A stretch of 64,000 bases of DNA from CAXBCP01 sp963977005 (lineage in GTDB: Bacteria; Pseudomonadota; Alphaproteobacteria; MPNO01; UBA830). The notes below the pieces were generated by a model. The model was not told where the DNA came from. It searched no databases and was given only the letters and a program-made list of their open reading frames with translations. The stretch's first letter is position 1; every line of letters starts with the position of its first letter. The stretch lies in contig CAXBMQ010000003.1 of NCBI GenBank assembly GCA_963977005.1, forward strand, positions 62,001 to 126,000, written 5' to 3'. The translations under genes and the position numbers were made by a program. Shown in pieces: positions 63,809 through 64,000 of the stretch.

Positions 63809-64000
63809 ATGACCGGATCGTCACTTTCAGAAATTTTCGTCTTTGCCTTCGTGGCTTATGCGGCCGCTCCGGGCCCGGTTCTTGGCCAGGCAACCCCCGA
63901 TACCGACATGAGCCCGGCGTCTTCCGCACCCGTCGTTTCGCCGTTGCCGGAGGCACCGGCGGAGAGGTTTGCGGCGTGCAGGGGAATTGAGGACCGCGCC
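63809..64000 (+). CDS. Secreted or membrane-anchored protein, truncated by window end
   Basis: A frame open to the last base (64 codons visible), starting at the ATG at 63809 with a strong AAAGGAGG ribosome site. It reads MTGSSLSEIFVFAFVAYAAA (hydrophobic signal-like segment) and then a proline/alanine-rich stretch (SPASSAPVVSPLPEAPAE) and AACRGIEDRA. Looks like an exported protein with a flexible linker; identity cannot be told from this part. Confidence 0.6.
   Translation, partial: MTGSSLSEIFVFAFVAYAAAPGPVLGQATPDTDMSPASSAPVVSPLPEAPAERFAACRGIEDRA

Overview
The window is about 64 kb of GC-rich DNA from an alphaproteobacterium, probably a Rhodospirillales-like lineage. The class assignment rests on four things. 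The tmRNA gene is circularly permuted (two-piece). A DUF4169 protein, a ribbon-helix-helix protein and class II fumarase lie near each other. A CtrA-type TTAA-N7-TTAAC box sits between mreB and mreC. The thyA-folA-hflK-hflC-DUF2065-degP order and an alphaproteobacterial SspB also fit. No phage, insertion sequence, integron or CRISPR array was seen; this is ordinary chromosome with one accessory catabolic block at the right.

Left part (1-27 kb). The start of the division/cell-wall cluster (mraZ, rsmH) runs off the left edge. Then come an OmpA-like lipoprotein, RNase P RNA, an AmpD-type amidase, an EamA exporter, a MOSC protein, a TerB/J-domain protein, and a decarboxylase-type amidohydrolase paired with a methyltransferase. 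At 8.4-14.1 kb a tight operon joins a fused 5-oxoprolinase/hydantoinase, a D-glutamate cyclase and a GlcD-type FAD dehydrogenase, suggesting D-glutamate/5-oxoproline metabolism. AsmA, RHH, FumC, RidA, a membrane protein with a secreted serine protease, PanE-like reductase, a UDG-fold protein, class I fumarase and SspB follow, then the two-piece tmRNA.

Central part (27-47 kb). This is housekeeping: thyA-folA (thymidylate/folate), an L,D-transpeptidase, an MBL hydrolase, Mrp/ApbC, hflK-hflC-DUF2065-degP-miaA, then branched-chain amino acid synthesis (ilvB-ilvN-ilvC and leuA) and the rod-shape operon mreB-mreC-mreD-mrdA-rodA, closed by a tRNA-Lys(CTT). Upstream of leuA is a short reading frame with a dense leucine-codon cluster running into a terminator-like hairpin, a candidate attenuator.

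Right part (47-64 kb). A luciferase-like monooxygenase and a WYL regulator (divergent from an unknown small protein) precede a putative catabolic island. It holds a EutA-like ATPase with a long histidine-rich tail and no EutBC, a bicupin, an AhpD-like protein, an Fe(II)/2-oxoglutarate-type oxygenase, a NicX/M29-like metalloenzyme, a Rieske oxygenase, a creatininase-family amidohydrolase and a polar amino-acid-type ABC transporter. This looks like uptake and oxidative breakdown of a polar, possibly N-containing ring compound; the substrate cannot be read from the sequence. An AI-2E permease, a universal stress protein and a truncated secreted protein end the window.
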